Source of the DNA: Blepharisma stoltei
Lineage: Eukaryota > Ciliophora > Heterotrichea > Heterotrichida > Blepharismidae
Assembly (NCBI GenBank): GCA_914767885.1
Contig: CAJZBQ010000057.1
Span: 682,001 to 746,000 of the forward strand
DNA: 64,000 nt
Direction: 5' to 3'
The translations under genes were made by a program, and so were the position numbers. Shown piece by piece: positions 39,901-54,000 of this stretch. A model generated the notes under the pieces. It was given only the letters and a program-made list of their open reading frames with translations, made no database searches and was not told the origin of the DNA. Each line of letters starts with the position of its first letter. Position 1 is the stretch's first letter.

Positions 39901-42900
39901 GGAGAGTAAACAATGAAGTATTTTTTGAGAGAGATTTTCCAAATTTATTATTTAGAGATATTTCAAACTCTACTCTTTTCATCGGAAAAAGTCCTAATTC
40001 TAAATTCTATGGATTTATATACAATTTTTTAAAATGTGATGGTTAAAATAATTATCTAACTCCCCCCCCCCCCCTCCGTGAGCGAACAAAACCATTAGAA
40101 AAATCGCCATTTTTTGACCAAAAACCCACCCTCCGTGAGTGAAACAAAAATTTTTTTTAATAGAAAAAATTTTAATGGAAAAAAATTTTGATATATAAGT
40201 GATAATTAGTATAATGAAATCTAGAGCTAATTCTGTTTAATTTTAAACAAATTGCGTTTTTAAAACATAAATTTTGCAAATTAAATTAATATTTGCTTCC
40301 CAATTTTTGCAAATTAGGATTTTTTTAAATTTCGAAAAAACATATTTTTTTATAAAATTTATATATAAATTTTTTTTAAAAAAAAATTAACCCCCCTCCG
40401 TGAGCGAACAAAATTTTTTTGTTCGCTCACGGAGGGGGGGGGAGTAAGAAAATTCTTTTAATAAAAATAAAAAATTGTATAGAATTTTTTCTGACAAAAT
40501 GTGAAATTTTGCAAAACAGGCGTTTATCTACGAGTTTAAAAATGAAGTCTGCGGGTATGGAAAGAATGGAACCTGTCTTCCACTCTGCAGCATAGACGAA
40601 TATTATCAAGAATGGGAAGGATCAGAGCCATCCTGCGAAAAATGTCTTCGCTCATGCGATAAGGGCTGCATCAGAAAAGACACATGCAATATTTGCCAAG
40701 ACGTTTTATGTGCTGTTTGTCCTTATTTTGGACGTACTCGCTGCAGCCAGTGTATTCCTTATGCATATGGAATAGAAAAGTGTAAGTGCATTGAAAACTA
40801 TTGCTTATCTCTTGATAGATTATCATGCATTAAATTTCCATACGAAAACAGTCCAGAGAAATACTGGATCCACTTTTTACCAAATACGACAATCATAGTT
40901 GGAAAGTGAAGTGATGATTTTGTCATAAATACAATCCATCCATGAATGATAGATGTTCACCTCCTTGATAGTGATGTCGTAACCTTCAGCAATAAGGCTT
41001 GCACCTTCAACCCTTTCTACGAAAATTTCACATGCTCATTTAATGTGCTTGTAGATCCAAGCTACGATAATAAGAATGGCCCTATCACTATCAAAGCTAA
41101 GTTCCAAGGCTACGTCTATCCAATGACCTTTCCTGTATCTTATGATGATTTTTCTGTTTCACTTATGAGTCGCCCTGAGCGCTTGGGAGTTGTATTTTAC
41201 GCAGGCTATAACTATAGCAAACCTCTCGTGGTTACTTGCTATTAAGTAATCCCTCCCCATGTCACCCCAACCCCTGACGATCCTGAAAATTTTAAATGTT
41301 AAATATAATATTTGACAAGTCTCCTCAAATATTTTAACTTGTAATATTAATATTTAACATGTTAAATATTTGGGATGTTAGGGGGTGGGTAGCATGGAGA
41401 GGTGCGCTCAACGCCGATCCAAAACTGGGCGTAAGCTATACATCCAAATAATGCCGGACGAGGAATTATCATTTAATGATGACCTTTGCAGTGATGAAAA
41501 CTGTACACATGTAGCGTGCGATGAGCTCCTTTCTCAAAAATCGATTTCTTCGATAGGATCAAATATTGATTGTGCATATTCTGGTCCAGGTATAATTTCA
41601 ATATATGTAGGGCACATCAAAGATAATATAAATTCCTTGGTTTTCAGAGAAAAAGTTTTTTATGGCTCAGGCAAGAATGAAACAAACTTAAAATATTTGA
41701 CTGTGCCTTGGAAACTTCAAAAGCCGCCATTACCTGTTGCTTCAATAGTTCCATTAGCTGAAACTTGCTGCTCATGTAATGCTATTTTTGATGGTTCTAG
41801 ATCTTCAACTCGATTAGGCAGCTTAAAATATCAATGAATCTTAAACGAATTTATGCTTTATTCTGGTGATGAAACAGAGAGAATAGCAAACATAACATTG
41901 CAAAGCTGTAATATAGCTGAAGATCATAAACAATTTAATGTTACTTTAATAGTCACCGACAATTTCGACCAACAAGCTAGTGCAAGCATGACAGTAAACA
42001 TGACAAGCGATGACGTTTTAATTCGAGGGTGAAAGGATCCCAAAATCAAGACAATTATTAATGATATTTCCAAACTGATTTTTGAATATCAGAAGAGCTC
42101 CATAATCCATCTTGAGCCTAACCCAATGGTTATATGAAGCTTATTCAAAAAATCACCTACAAGAGGGCTGCTTGGAAGTAAAATCTATGAATCTACAGGA
42201 GTTGAGTTTGATTATATATTTACTCAAAAGGGAGAATATATAATAGTTTTGGATGCCTATTTTAATAACAACACTTATAAGATTTCAGCAAATGCTTCAA
42301 TAATTGCTAACCCTCCAGTTCCTGACTTGGCCCTGAGCGGAGTCAATACTTATGTCTTTGCAAACTCAAATATTACTGTAAATTTGACAGCAAGCTATAA
42401 AGGAGAAGTTTTTGAGCTTGATAAAGGCTACGCCTTTATTAATAAAATTGAATGCTCAAATGGCGAATTTATTGAGATTGAAGGAGATATTTTCAAGCTG
42501 AGAGTATTTAATAAAGAAAGAATATTTAATTGCAGTTTTACAGTTGGCTTGAGGGATTATCCTGAATATGAATCTGAAGTCAGCTGGCTCTATGTGGTGA
42601 AAGGAAATATCCCAAGGGTATACATTGTTTCCATGTTTCCTTATTTAGATCCCTCAGCGCCAGTAAGACTAATTGCAGACGTAGCGGATTCCTTGAGAAT
42701 GATAATTTCTTGGAGAGAAAAGAACGGCCACCCATTCATTGCGACTACGCCAACAGATCAGCCGAGTATGACAATTCAAGAATTCAGTATGCTCTGTGGA
42801 TTAGAGTACGAATTTGAAATTACTGTTATTGATCCGGTTTCTTTTGTCCCTGTCAAAGCTTCTATCAAAAGATATGTAAACTGTCCCCCTAACTCAGGGA

Positions 42901-45719
42901 CTTTTGAGGTTGATCCTAAAGAAGGCCGAGCCTTGGATACTCAGTTTAATGTTTTATTTGCAGGCTGGAACGATTTAGAAGGGGACGATCCCATTTCTTA
43001 CCAAGTGTTTATGCAAAAAGACGAAAATATGATTGCCCTGACTCCAAAAACAACTGAAAATAAGTTCAAAATAGTGCTAGGGGAGAGGGGAAAAGTTACT
43101 CTTGTAGGGAGGATTTATGATTCACGAGGCACCTTTACCGAAGTCGAAGTTCAGGCTGACGTTAATGATTCAGGTTTTGTTGATGCTAAAGAAAGATCAG
43201 AAATATTGCTAAGCAGTGGAATGGAAACAATGGACTCAAACATGCTCTTCTCTTCCATCCACTCAATTGCTCATTATACATTCCATAACACTCTAAACTT
43301 AAATGATATGACAAAATGCATAGAAAACCTGGAAGAGACTTTGAATAAATGGATGAACTCTTCAATGCCAAGAATTGGGCTGTCCGAGTCCAGCACTGTC
43401 ATTGATGCAGTCTCTACCTTGCTTGGAAAAGCAGAAGTCTATAAAGAAAAGCTGCTGCTTGATATTTATAGTACTCAAAATAAAGCTCTAAACCACACAA
43501 AGACTCTTGACGTCGGCACATACACCAGCATTCTTTCTAATCTTGATAAGCTGCTTGATAGCCTTCAGGCATTATCAGCTCAAAATGAAAGCGCTTACAC
43601 CGAAATGGACCTCTTCAAAATTATCAACCAAACTCACAGTGAAGGAACTCGAAAGTATTTGGGGGCAATCAATCCCAACGAAAGTCCTGTAAAATACAGA
43701 GGTGGGAAATTCAACTCTACCAGTATTTTAGCTGATGGAAAATCTTTAGCGAAGCCTATCGAATACGACTCACCGATTGAAGGTAGTGCTACTAAGTTTA
43801 ATGTCAATACCTCCAAGAACTCTGACTCTACAAGCTACTTAGTCTCAATCCTTTCAGTTGCTCCATTCAAGAATATTTCAGATGCCCTTCTGAGCTCTGC
43901 AAGTAGCTCTCTGGCTTCTTTTGAAGACTACTCATTTACTGAAGGATCAGTTGTTTCTTCTGACTCTGCTGTAATAAAAAAATACTCTTATTCAGATGAG
44001 CTTACATCATGATGGGTGCAGCCGAGCTTATCTAAAAATACTGGAACCATTATTAACCCAGTCTTATCTTCTGGGCCGGTGACTGAAGTTAGCAGTGAAG
44101 TCTCATATGAAACAGTTAATAGCAGTTTGGAACCAACTTGCACTGTTTATGATCTAAACATTGAAAAAAGCTTATTTAAGTATTGTACGACGATTTTACG
44201 AGAAAACGGATCAGCAACTTGCGTTTGCGAAGTTGTAGGGCTTTTTGGAGTGCAGCCTTATCCGACAATTTTAAACCTTGTGGAGAATAGGTTCGAAGTA
44301 TGAATGGATCTTGGCATTCCAACAGTTGGCACCACTCCTGTTTGAATCATTTTTGGAATTGTTTTATTTTTATACAAAATAGGATGGAAGGATGCTAATA
44401 AATCTGATGAATATAATGGAGATACTTGAAAAACGAATTTATTAAAAGCTAATAAAATAATTCTTGGGGAAATAGGAGCATTTGTATACTTAAACAAACT
44501 ATCAATAAAATGAGATGCTAAAGCTTTTGAAAAGTTGAAAAAACAGCTAGAGAAGAAGATGAAACGCTTATGCAATGCTCAGGATCTCAGTATCTTGCTT
44601 GGAGATGAAAATCTTGGAGATTGTATTGAAAATTGCATAGATAATCAAAATTTCGATGATCTGAAACGCCTAATAAGTAATTTGCTAAATCAATGTGACG
44701 AATTCAAAGCTGAAGTGAAAACCCTGAAAACGGAGTATAATTTTATGAATAAGGTACTTGACATAGATGAAATATATGATTGGTGAAGAGCAAGGCCAGT
44801 TCTTAAAAGAATGAAAAACACTATTAACTTGGATACAGATTCAAATATAGCCCTGTGAAACTCAGTAGATAAATTGAAACCTTATATCATTAAGTATATA
44901 AAAGACCATCATATTGAAGAGATCTGTTCTTATGAAAAACAGAATACACCTGCAAGTGTTTCAGTAGAGGCAATAAACATTACTATTAACAATAATGAAG
45001 AATGTAATGAACAAAGTATCAATTTACAATTTGACTCACAAAATACTCAAGAGAATAGTTTTGAGTCTACAACATTTTTATCACGATCACTAGAAATCTT
45101 GCAAACTAAAGCTATAAATAGCAAAAACTATAAGAAAAATTATTTTGGATATTTTATAAAGCACAATGATATTTTAGGAGTCATTGGATATACTGATTTG
45201 AACTCTCCAAGGAGATTTAGGCTGACTTATTTAATATTAGCAATTTGCACTGAGATTACGATTGCCATTTCAGCCTTTGATAATTATAATCGACAAATAG
45301 ATAGAGAGGTATGATTGCTATTTTATTTTCAGCAGCAGAGCTTCTGGATTTTTGTTTTATCAATCGGTTTTGGGATATTGCCTTTATTCACAAAGCTCTA
45401 CTTCAATTACAATGTTTTGAGCAGCCAGTTTGAGAAACACAAGCTATTGAAATGCAAAAACAAAAGCGTATTTATCGGCTATATTGTTAGTTGATTAATG
45501 ATTCTAGGCGAATTTGTTTATTGTCTATTTAAGCTTCGATTGTGCCCTTTGACTAATTTCCACGCATATATGTCATATATAGCTCAATCCTTGATTTTCT
45601 TTTTAATTTCGAGTGGAATCGGTTTTCCTTTAGCTATATCTGCAATTCATTGTTGTTGTTTTGAAAATTCATGCAAAAATAAGAACAAAGTAATTCAAGA
45701 CACCCAGTATATAGCATAA
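36915..45719 (+). CDS. Polycystin/REJ-like Cys-rich surface receptor, copy 1 (nonsense codon)
   Basis: Pieces 36915-39614, 39909-40013, 40523-41214 and 41441-45719 total 7776 nt. Signal peptide (MKKLILFLFIAVWQANS), then alternating Cys-rich growth-factor-receptor-like repeats and LamG/concanavalin-like beta domains (to ~40.9 kb), a PKD/REJ-like Ig-fold region (41.4-43.2 kb), a Ser/Thr-rich GAIN-like stretch ending in a GPS-like C-V-C-E-V-V-G-L-F-G-V, a membrane helix (~44.3 kb), a cytosolic coiled region and four to five C-terminal membrane helices. This fits polycystin-1/REJ-type receptors; ligand unknown. TAA at 39301-39303 replaces GAA found in copy 2, within a LamG domain, so copy 1 is probably non-functional unless edited by other means. 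The 3' third remains open. Confidence 0.75.
39615..39908. mobile_element. Old family 1 MITE IES shared by both receptor copies
   Basis: Worn ends CCCCCTGCTTCAGTAAGTG and GCTCGTAGGTGATGAGGAGA lie between TA at 39613-39614 and 39907-39908. Removing it joins CTA|AAC-AAT-GAA. The same site in copy 2 holds a diverged homologue (52633-52866), so the insertion predates the duplication. Confidence 0.8.
40014..40522. other. IES with TTTAT repeat, containing a nested MITE
   Basis: TTTATATACAATTT (40014) and TTTATCTACGAGTTT (40523) are imperfect direct repeats. Removing one repeat plus the spacer joins F-Y-G-F-I-Y to E-F-K-N-E-V-C-G. In copy 2 the same segment is only 120 nt (52972-53091); here it is 509 nt because a MITE (40060-40447) has inserted. 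Confidence 0.7.
40060..40447. mobile_element. Young family 1 MITE nested in an older IES
   Basis: A 388-bp copy, nearly identical to the one at 2405-2798, with TAA at 40057-40059 and 40445-40447. Copy 2 of the receptor has the uninterrupted site, which gives a direct empty-site comparison. Confidence 0.92.
41215..41440. repeat. TATAG foldback IES in receptor copy 1
   Basis: A 226-bp element starting TATAGCAAACC and ending GTAAGCTATA, with arms around CCTCCCCATGTCACCCCAAC / GGGGGTGGGTAGCATGGAGA. Copy 2 reads AACTACATTCAAATA across the same site, so copy 2 is the empty allele and TA is the target. Removal gives AAC-TA|C-ATC. Confidence 0.92.
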
Positions 45720-46096
45720 TGGCATAACTAAGTTTTTAATTTATATTGAATCAATTTTGTGTATGGTTTCATTCTTTTTTTGCTTTATAATTAATTTAAT
45801 GATTATCTTTTCAGGGGAATATGATGGTTAGATATTCAAGATCAATTGTATGAAATTGATAATGATTAGGCTGCTATGATTTAGATTAACAATTTGGAGT
45901 TATAAAAAATTTTTTCAAATTATTTTAATTAAGAAAGACTATATTAATTTAAAAATTATTTCTATATTTATATATTAGATTGATTAATTTGAACTCTATA
46001 AATATAAAAACTGCAACCATCATTCATATATTATCTTACGCCTCCTTTATTAAGCAAAATTTGTAGTTTAGATCAAGATAATGTCAAAGGAATGGC

Positions 46097-46317
46097 ATGT
46101 CTAAAAATACTGAAAGAAATGGGTCGTGCGATTTCTCCAACGTAATGCCTACAGTAACTACAGCAACTACAGTTACTTCCACAATTCCAACAACTCAAAC
46201 AATTCCAAAAACTCTAAGCAATTCCAATAACTCCAAACAATTCCAACTTCTAGATCAACAGATCCAGCTTCAACTGCCACATCAAGCTCAGTAGCAACTC
46301 AGCAATAAATTAGTTCT
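46097..46317 (+). other. Thr/Gln-rich open stretch downstream of receptor copy 1
   Basis: Simple Thr-, Asn- and Gln-rich reading frames occur on the plus strand. No start context or domain supports a gene. The first ~20 bp belong to the duplicated flank. Confidence 0.2.
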
Positions 46318-46659
46318 TTATTCTTGACCTTTACCTTTCTCGACAAGTCATTTATCTACATCGTTTCCAGTATTATCTAAACTTTCTTTTTCACATTCTG
46401 CATCTTCTTCTTCAACTTCGACTCCTAATTCCTCCTCAAATTCATAATCTTGTCTATCTTCATAATTCAGTGACCACTCCGTGACATCATCATCCAATCC
46501 ACACATGACAACAGTTCCAACATCTAGGAGCAGGCTAAATGCAAGATCAGCATCTCCTCCACATGCTTCCAGCATTCTCATAGCAATTTCCAAGTCAAAA
46601 CCTAGTAATTTCAGCAACAAAACATACTTTTTTTGATACCCCAAGAGTTCATTCGTCAT
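46318..46659 (-). CDS. Small acidic UBA-domain protein
   Basis: 113 residues. Residues ~8-48 (Y-Q-K-K-Y-V-L-L-L-K-L-L-G-F-D-L-E-I-A ... G-G-D-A-D-L-A-F-S-L-L-L-D) match the three-helix UBA/CUE pattern with the G-F loop and a G-G-D before helix 3. A strongly acidic tail follows, with one TGA Trp before L-V-E-K-G-K-G. UBA domains bind ubiquitin; a role in ubiquitin-linked turnover is inferred. It lies between the two receptor duplicates and is not duplicated itself. Confidence 0.72.
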
Positions 46660-47297
46660 AAATAAATCATGAATTTTATAGCAAAAATAAAATCAAGATA
46701 ATTTTTGTGCAACCTATTCGCGCAATTCACTTTTGTTGAAAAAGTCATAAAAAATTATGAAAAGAATATTTAGAAATCAAAGTGAAAGAAATTTGCTCAT
46801 TCTATTTAAACTCTAAGTCGATACAGCCCAATCGAGCTTGAATATAGAATCATATATAAAAAATATTCTTGAGAGATGCGCATCTTGGTACTAGCTAAAA
46901 TCGTGCCATTATGGGCCCAGTCATCATAATTCACTATATTTTACTAAACTTTTCAGGCGTATTTGCGTCTATAGATGGTTTCTTTTCTTCTGAAAATTCA
47001 AATACAAGCATTAAGTTAAATCATTGAGCATTTCCATCAAGACTTTTATTCTTTCTACCTCTACTCGCCTGTCCGTACGCACCCTTGCTCTGGCTTATTT
47101 ATTCATAAAGTGTGTGTATTTTCTCCACCAAAGTTCCAAATTTGTCTAGTTTAACTATGGAAAACTCAAGAAATCTAATAATCTGATCAGCCCGCAAGCT
47201 AAAATTGGATTGAAGCACACTACACAATGCCAAGTATATTGCGCTAGCTCCTCCCAAAGTGACAAAGCGAAAAAAAGTGAGGTAATTTTTTCCTTGC

Positions 47298-47460
47298 TGC
47301 CCCCTCTGTGAGCGAACAAAACCATTGGAAAATTCCCTATTTTTGGCCCAAAAACCCACTCTTAGTATAAAAAATTTATATATATACATTTTAGAAAAAA
47401 ATTAACTCTTCTTCGTGAGCGAACAAAAACATTTTGTTCGCTCACAGAGGGGGGAAGTTA
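47298..47460. mobile_element. Short family 1 MITE in upstream region of receptor copy 2
   Basis: A 163-bp internally deleted copy: left end CCCCCTCTGTGAGCGAACAA, right hairpin GTTCGCTCACAGAGGGGGGA, followed by TTA. Unit 1 has the continuous sequence (CCTAAATAATCATATATTAAAG), so it inserted after duplication or was lost from unit 1. Confidence 0.8.
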
Positions 47461-48045
47461 ATAATCATATATTAAAGTTTTGTTTTTGTTCGAACTTTAA
47501 AAAGCTTCAAATCTGGGGTATATGTATTTATCTACCTAGATTAGAGGAGTCCTAGGTGTTGCTAGAGAATCTTTCCAGCTTCATGCACCTCTTTCTTCCA
47601 AAAAAGGAAAATTTTCCCCGAAGATAAGGCTTTTGGTTATAGTTGATCAGCCTATGTTCCCGCTTCATCTGAGCTATGAAGCCTACCAGATGCTCCCACA
47701 ACGGATGACTTATTACATTCACAGTTGTCCGGACTCATTCATTTTGCCGATTATTGAAATTAGAAATCGTGACTAATCACTGCAGCATTTGATAAAATAC
47801 TTAAGAATTGCATATAACTATTTCTTTAAAGTTTTCCTCATATATTTTTTACTACTGCCGGATGCAAAAGCTACTTGATGTGAAGAGATAGCTTAGCATT
47901 AATCTACATGATTATTGCAACTTATATATAAGGCACTCGTCATATAATTAAATAGTAAAACTTCAGAAGTTATATGTCTATTAAGTAGATTGCAATCTGA
48001 TTTTCTAACTTGAGAAACGGCCGAAAAAATGTCATAGAATAATTA

Positions 48046-51000
48046 ATGAATAAGCTATTTCTTGTTCTAATCGTCGCTGCTAGACAGGCAAATGCAGGTG
48101 GAGGTGGCGATGATAGTCCACCACCGTGCTATGAAAATGATGGCCACCTTAAGATTGGCTCGAGTTGTGTAAGCTGCTCTGTTGGCTGTAAAACCTGCTT
48201 TGGGAGCGCTTTCTGATATCAATGCGCCTCATGCTACTCAGGCTATGAACTAATGAACAATCTTTGCTTGCCAAAAGTTCACTTACAACCTGTTTCATTT
48301 AATTTTAGCAGTCAAGTTAATCTTGGCATAGAGATAAACGAAGTCTTCCAAGCAGGATCAAATAGCAAGAATAAGTACCCAGACTATGATGCAAATGACC
48401 CATATCCTACTTTTCAGAGAGGCTACTATTATAATAATAGCTCCTACATGGCTTCCGATAAGTTTAATTTGAGTCCCTGGTTTTCTAACTCTTTCTGAGT
48501 CAAACCGTACTCAGCTGGAAGCATATTTCTGAAAAGAGACTCAAGCAGCGTTCTTCTAAGTCTCTCAATATCTTCTAACAATGTACTTGCTTATAGCATC
48601 AAATTAGCAAATGGAGTCACCTTAAGTTTGCATCATTCAACAATAAATAGCGTTCTTAATGTTTGGAATCAGATCGCCATTACTTGTGATTTAGCTATCG
48701 ACCAATGAGTTACGAAAATTCAGCTCATTCATAATGGAAAAGTTATAACTGAATCCCAAGCTACCATACAAGATTGGTATAATGATCCTCCAACAGCAAT
48801 AATTGGAAATGACCCCAAAGGAAGCCAAACCTTTACTGGATTTATATGAAGTTTAAAATATTATGATAATTCAACTTTGTGGCATGCCGATTATCAAATT
48901 TCAACCTACTGTGCATCAGGGTGTTCGTTTTGCTCTGAAGATTTAACTTGTCCTGATTACTGCGATTTTGGTCAATTTAATGATAATGGAGTGTGTGTTG
49001 ACTGCTTAAGTGAGTGCACATATGGTTGCAGAACAGCAGAGAGATGCAATATATGCGAGACTAAAGAATGCTACTCATGCAGTGATTCTTTTGTCTGTGA
49101 TACTTGTGTAACCAGGGGAAATTTGACTAACAGAGTATGTGAGTGCAATTTAAACTCATTTTTTAATGAGACAACAAAAATTTGTGACATATGTGACAAC
49201 GGCTATTGCAGTCAATGCTTAACTGTAAATTATTTTGACTGCAAAGTCTGTGGCCCTAATTATGAATTAATAGGCACCGTTTGCTTGGTACATACTCCAT
49301 CAGGTTGGGATAGCTCAAAAACTCAGCCTTATGTAGCATATGACATCCCTTTCTGAACTGGTGCTTATCAAGGAGAGTTCGGGATTTTTAAGACAGGAGA
49401 AGATAAAGCAAGTTGCCTTAAAGGCGTATCACGCTTAACATTCCCTATGGTATTACCAACACAAGAGCTATATCCACCTTTAAAGCATCGGCTCACATGT
49501 CACTATGTAGACCAGCTTTTTTACTATAAAATTTCGCTAGGGCAAGCTTCGATGACTGTAAGCGAGCGATTTCTGACTTCCTTTGCACCTTGAGACAACT
49601 AAAGGCTCCTTCGATGTCGCAGGATGAGAGTGTTATATAATCTTATGACTTTCGAATTTTCTTGGATCTGGCCAGAGGTTAGTCTCCTCTATCTAAGTTA
49701 CTTACCAGTCTTGCCAAATAAAATTGCCATGCAAAGCAAAGTCTCATAATCATAAAATGCAAAACAAATATTGATCAACAGATCGATACCGTACTGATGT
49801 CCCATTTTAATGATTATAGGTTGTCCCAGAAAAAAATTTCACTCCACTTTCTCTGTGACAAACAAAAAAATTGTTTTTTAAATTTATATGTAATTTTTTT
49901 TTCAAAATTTAAAAAATAATTCGAATTAAAAATTAATTGAACTTGTGAAATTTGTTGTTTTTAAATGCAAGCTGTAAAAAAAATTTTGTTTTTTACCCAA
50001 AAAATAGGGATTTTCCAATGGTATGGTTCGCTTACAGAGGGAGGAGTCAGGGCTTGTTTCTTATAGCCATTTTCCAATTAAAATGACTGTAAATTAAAAT
50101 TCCTAGAAAAAACTATACCCTTTAAAAGTATTTCAGCAGAATCTAATTATTAAAAGTTAAGGATAAGCATGCAGAAATTCATGGATAAATAGAAAGCAGA
50201 GTGGTCAAAGCAACTTTAAAATGCATAATTAATATGCTTCTAGCCAACCTAAACTATAATTTTAGGCAAAAAGACTTAAAGCTCATCATAAATAATAAAT
50301 GTTTATATGGAAAAAAAAATTATTTTAATTTACCGCCATTTTAACTGGAAAAAGGCTCCAGAAAGCAACTCCTGAGTTTTTCTAGACAACCCATGATTAT
50401 GGAGCAGATAAAACTAGTTATTATCCATTTAATACTCCAGAAGAATTAATGGACCCAATCCCAATAGAAAATCGAGGATTGTATTTTTCTAAATGGAAAT
50501 TTTAGTTATATTAATGATGCATATTTATAGCCTTACTTTCATATAACATGAGTTTTACAGAGTCGTTTGTGGGCTACTCGCTAGAGGCGTGAAATTTGAA
50601 GTAAATTCCTTAGCATTGAGCCTACTTGCTTGATCAATTTCCCTAATTAATTCACTCAAATGCAAATTATGCTGGGAGCATCCATTCAAATCTAAGCACC
50701 GTCATTACTCAACTCTTCTTAGCTTAGGCCAGATACCCCTTTAATCAGGACTTTTTACAACTAGAAATAATTTCGCCCCTTGGGATTTTCGAGCCTGACT
50801 TCCCTTAATCCTCTGCATGAGCTCAAAAAACCTAACTAGCTTTCGCCATTCGCACATAAATTAAGCAGCTTAGGTATGTAGATTGCCCTGCCTCTATTGG
50901 AAGCCAAGCCTGGGCTTCAGCGCTACTGGTCAAAGGTTGCAAAAAACGTCACTCGAGCGAGCCACTCATCAGCGAAAATAATCTGAATCTTTCGCTTCAA

Positions 51001-54000
51001 GGCTAAGCTAACTCTTGGGCGGTTCTTTGCTACAAAACTACTTCCAGAAATGCATAAGGGCGCACACACTGAGGTTGGGTCTCTAATGACAAGCCATTTG
51101 ATGTATGCAATGGAAATTTTTTGAATTCAAGTCTAATCTACTTGCCTCATAGTTTTACTATGATAATTTGTATCAACCCCAAAAATGGAGATTTTTTGGA
51201 AAAAGGAAACTTGAGCATCAATTCTAATGGCAAAGCGAGCATTATTCTCCAAGACCCCCTCAATAATTTGATGCATATTGTTACGCTTACACCCTCTCTG
51301 TAAGCGAATAAAAATTTTTTATCAAAAAATAATTTGATATATTAATAATAATAATTATTATAATGAAATATATAGCTAATTCTGTTTGATTTAAACAGTT
51401 TGCATTTTAAAACATAAATTTTCACAAATTAAACTAATTTTTGCTTCTCAATTCTTACAAATTGGAATTTTTTTAAAAATTTAAAAAAAATTAACCCCCT
51501 GTGAGATAACAAAATTTTTGGTTCGCTCATGATGGGATGGATTAGCGAATTTCCACTTAAGGATTGAACTTATTTTACTCTAGTGGTTTCTTATTTTAAC
51601 TCAACCACAACGCTGTCAACATACTCTAATGGAAATCTGCTATTCTTGTATTCCTATTATCCATGGATATTTAGAGATTCCTCATTATCTTCAATGCTTC
51701 TCGCAAGGAGCCAAGACAGTATCTATGATGGTTTTATTTACATAATTCAGGAGATTATTGGACAAATAAGCGACATAGTAAGCTACATAGAAAATGAAGC
51801 CAGTTTAAACCAATTACCGTCCTGTGATTATGATTACACCTTTGATCAAAATGGAACCTGCATCTCCTGCAACTCTTCATGCACTATAGGCTGTATTCGA
51901 GAATCAAACTGTAATCTGTGCCATGATCAGTTATGCCGAAACTGCTCTGGGCCTTTAGAAGAATCTACTTGTTTTAATTGCTCATGACTTTCCCACAATT
52001 TATATCCTAATGAGTGCATCTGCGACGACAATGCATTTTTAATCAAAAACAGCTCGAACTGATATTGCGAGCATTGCGAATATAATTACTGTGCTTTTTG
52101 CAACGATAATGGACATTTTGAATGCCAAGGCTGCAAGTCAGGCGTTCTTGTGAACACTGTTTGTCTTGATGAGTATCCGCTCGGATATTTTGAGTGTTCT
52201 GGTAAGAATTGCCTTTTAAGTCAAATTAACCCGAATGAAAATTTCAGAGGGAGGTATGGGATATTCATTGGCGGTTCCACGAAGGATTTATTTCCGCATT
52301 TCAATGGCTCTGAAAAAGAAGACCCAACCCCTGTAGACCGCCGAGGCTTCTACTTTGATGGTGCCTTGCAATTTTTCCAAACAGAACATTTTACTTATTT
52401 AGGCCACATCTTTTCAATTGGGGGGTGGTTTTCTGTCTTAGGGACCGGGGATATTCTTGAGCACTACAATAGACTTTTATTAGCAAGCAATGGGTCTCTT
52501 TCAATAACCTTGCAAGATAGAGATCAAAAAGAGTTTACATTTACCTCTCCAGGCATGATCTTTTCTGGCTGATCTCATCTTGCTTACACTGTATTTTATG
52601 CAAACTCTACAACTTCTCTTAAGGTGTTTCTATCTCCTCTCTTTTAGTGAGCGAGCTGAATTTTTTTTGGAATTTAAAAATTTAAAGAAAATTGAATTTT
52701 TATATTTTATATTTTTATAGAAGAACTGCTTAAATTTATTAGAATTTTCTATAGGATTTATATAAATCGAAAATTAGCTAATTTTTTGGTCTATCACTAA
52801 TGATTGATTTTTTCACTAAATATAAGGACTTTCCATAAGTTTTGCTCGCTAGGTTAGGAGAGAGTAAATAATGAAGTATTTTTTGAGAGAGATTTTCCAA
52901 ATTTATTATTTAGAGATATTTCAAACTCTACTCTTTTCATCGGAAAAAGTCCTAATTCTAACTTCTATGGATTTCTATACAATTTCAAAATGTGATGGTT
53001 AAAATAATTATCCAGATAAATTCTTTTAATAAAAATAAAAAATTGTATAGAATTTTTTCTGACCAAATGTGAAAATTTTGCAAAACAGGCGTTTATCTAC
53101 GAGTTTAAAAATGAAGTCTGCGGGTATGGAAAGAATGGAACCTGTCTTCCACTCTGCAGCATAGACGAATATTATCAAGAATGGGAAGGATCAGAGCCAT
53201 CCTGCGAAAAATGTCTTCGCTCATGCGATAAGGGCTGCATCAGAAAAGACACATGCAATATTTGCCAAGACGTTTTATGTGCTGTTTGTCCTTATTTTGG
53301 ACGTACTCGCTGCAGCCAGTGTATTCCTTATGCATATGGAATAGAAAAGTGTAAGTGCATTGAAAACTATTGCTTATCTCTTGATAGATTATCATGCATT
53401 AAATTTCCATACGAAAACAGTCCAGAGAAATACTGGATCCACTTTTTACCAAATACGACAATCATAGTTGGAAAGTGAAGTGATGATTTTGTCATAAATA
53501 CAATCCATCCATGAATGATAGATGTTCACCTCCTTGATAGTGATGTCGTAACCTTCAGCAATAAGGCTTGCACCTTCAACCCTTTCTACGAAAATTTCAC
53601 ATGCTCATTTAATGTGCTTGTAGATCCAAGCTACGATAATAAGAATGGCCCTATCACTATCAAAGCTAAGTTCCAAGGCTACGTCTATCCAATGACCTTT
53701 CCTGTATCTTATGATGATTTTTCTGTTTCACTTATGAGTCGCCCTGAGCGCTTGGGAGTTGTATTTTACGCAGGCTATAACTACATTCAAATAACGCCGG
53801 ACGAGGAATTATCGTTTAATGATGACCTTTGCAGTGATGAAAACTGTACACATGCAGCGTGCGATGAGCTCCTTTCTCAAAAATCGATTTCTTCTATAGG
53901 ATCAAATATTGATTGTACTTATTCTGGACCAGGTATAATATCAATATACGTAGGGCATGTCAAAGATAATACAAATTCCTTGATTTTCAGAGAAAATGTT

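Larger units (their letters stand above)
35780..46118 (+). repeat. Tandem segmental duplication, unit 1
   Basis: The sequence from about 35780 to 46118 is repeated at about 46930-59324. It includes the 5' upstream region, the entire receptor gene and ~400 bp of 3' flank up to GGCATGTCTAAAAATACT. Coding parts are very similar; insertions differ between the copies. Confidence 0.9.

Noticed and set aside
41250-41395. AT-rich palindrome around 41290-41370 as a possible replication origin
   Set aside because: It is the inner part of a foldback IES that is absent from the duplicate gene copy.
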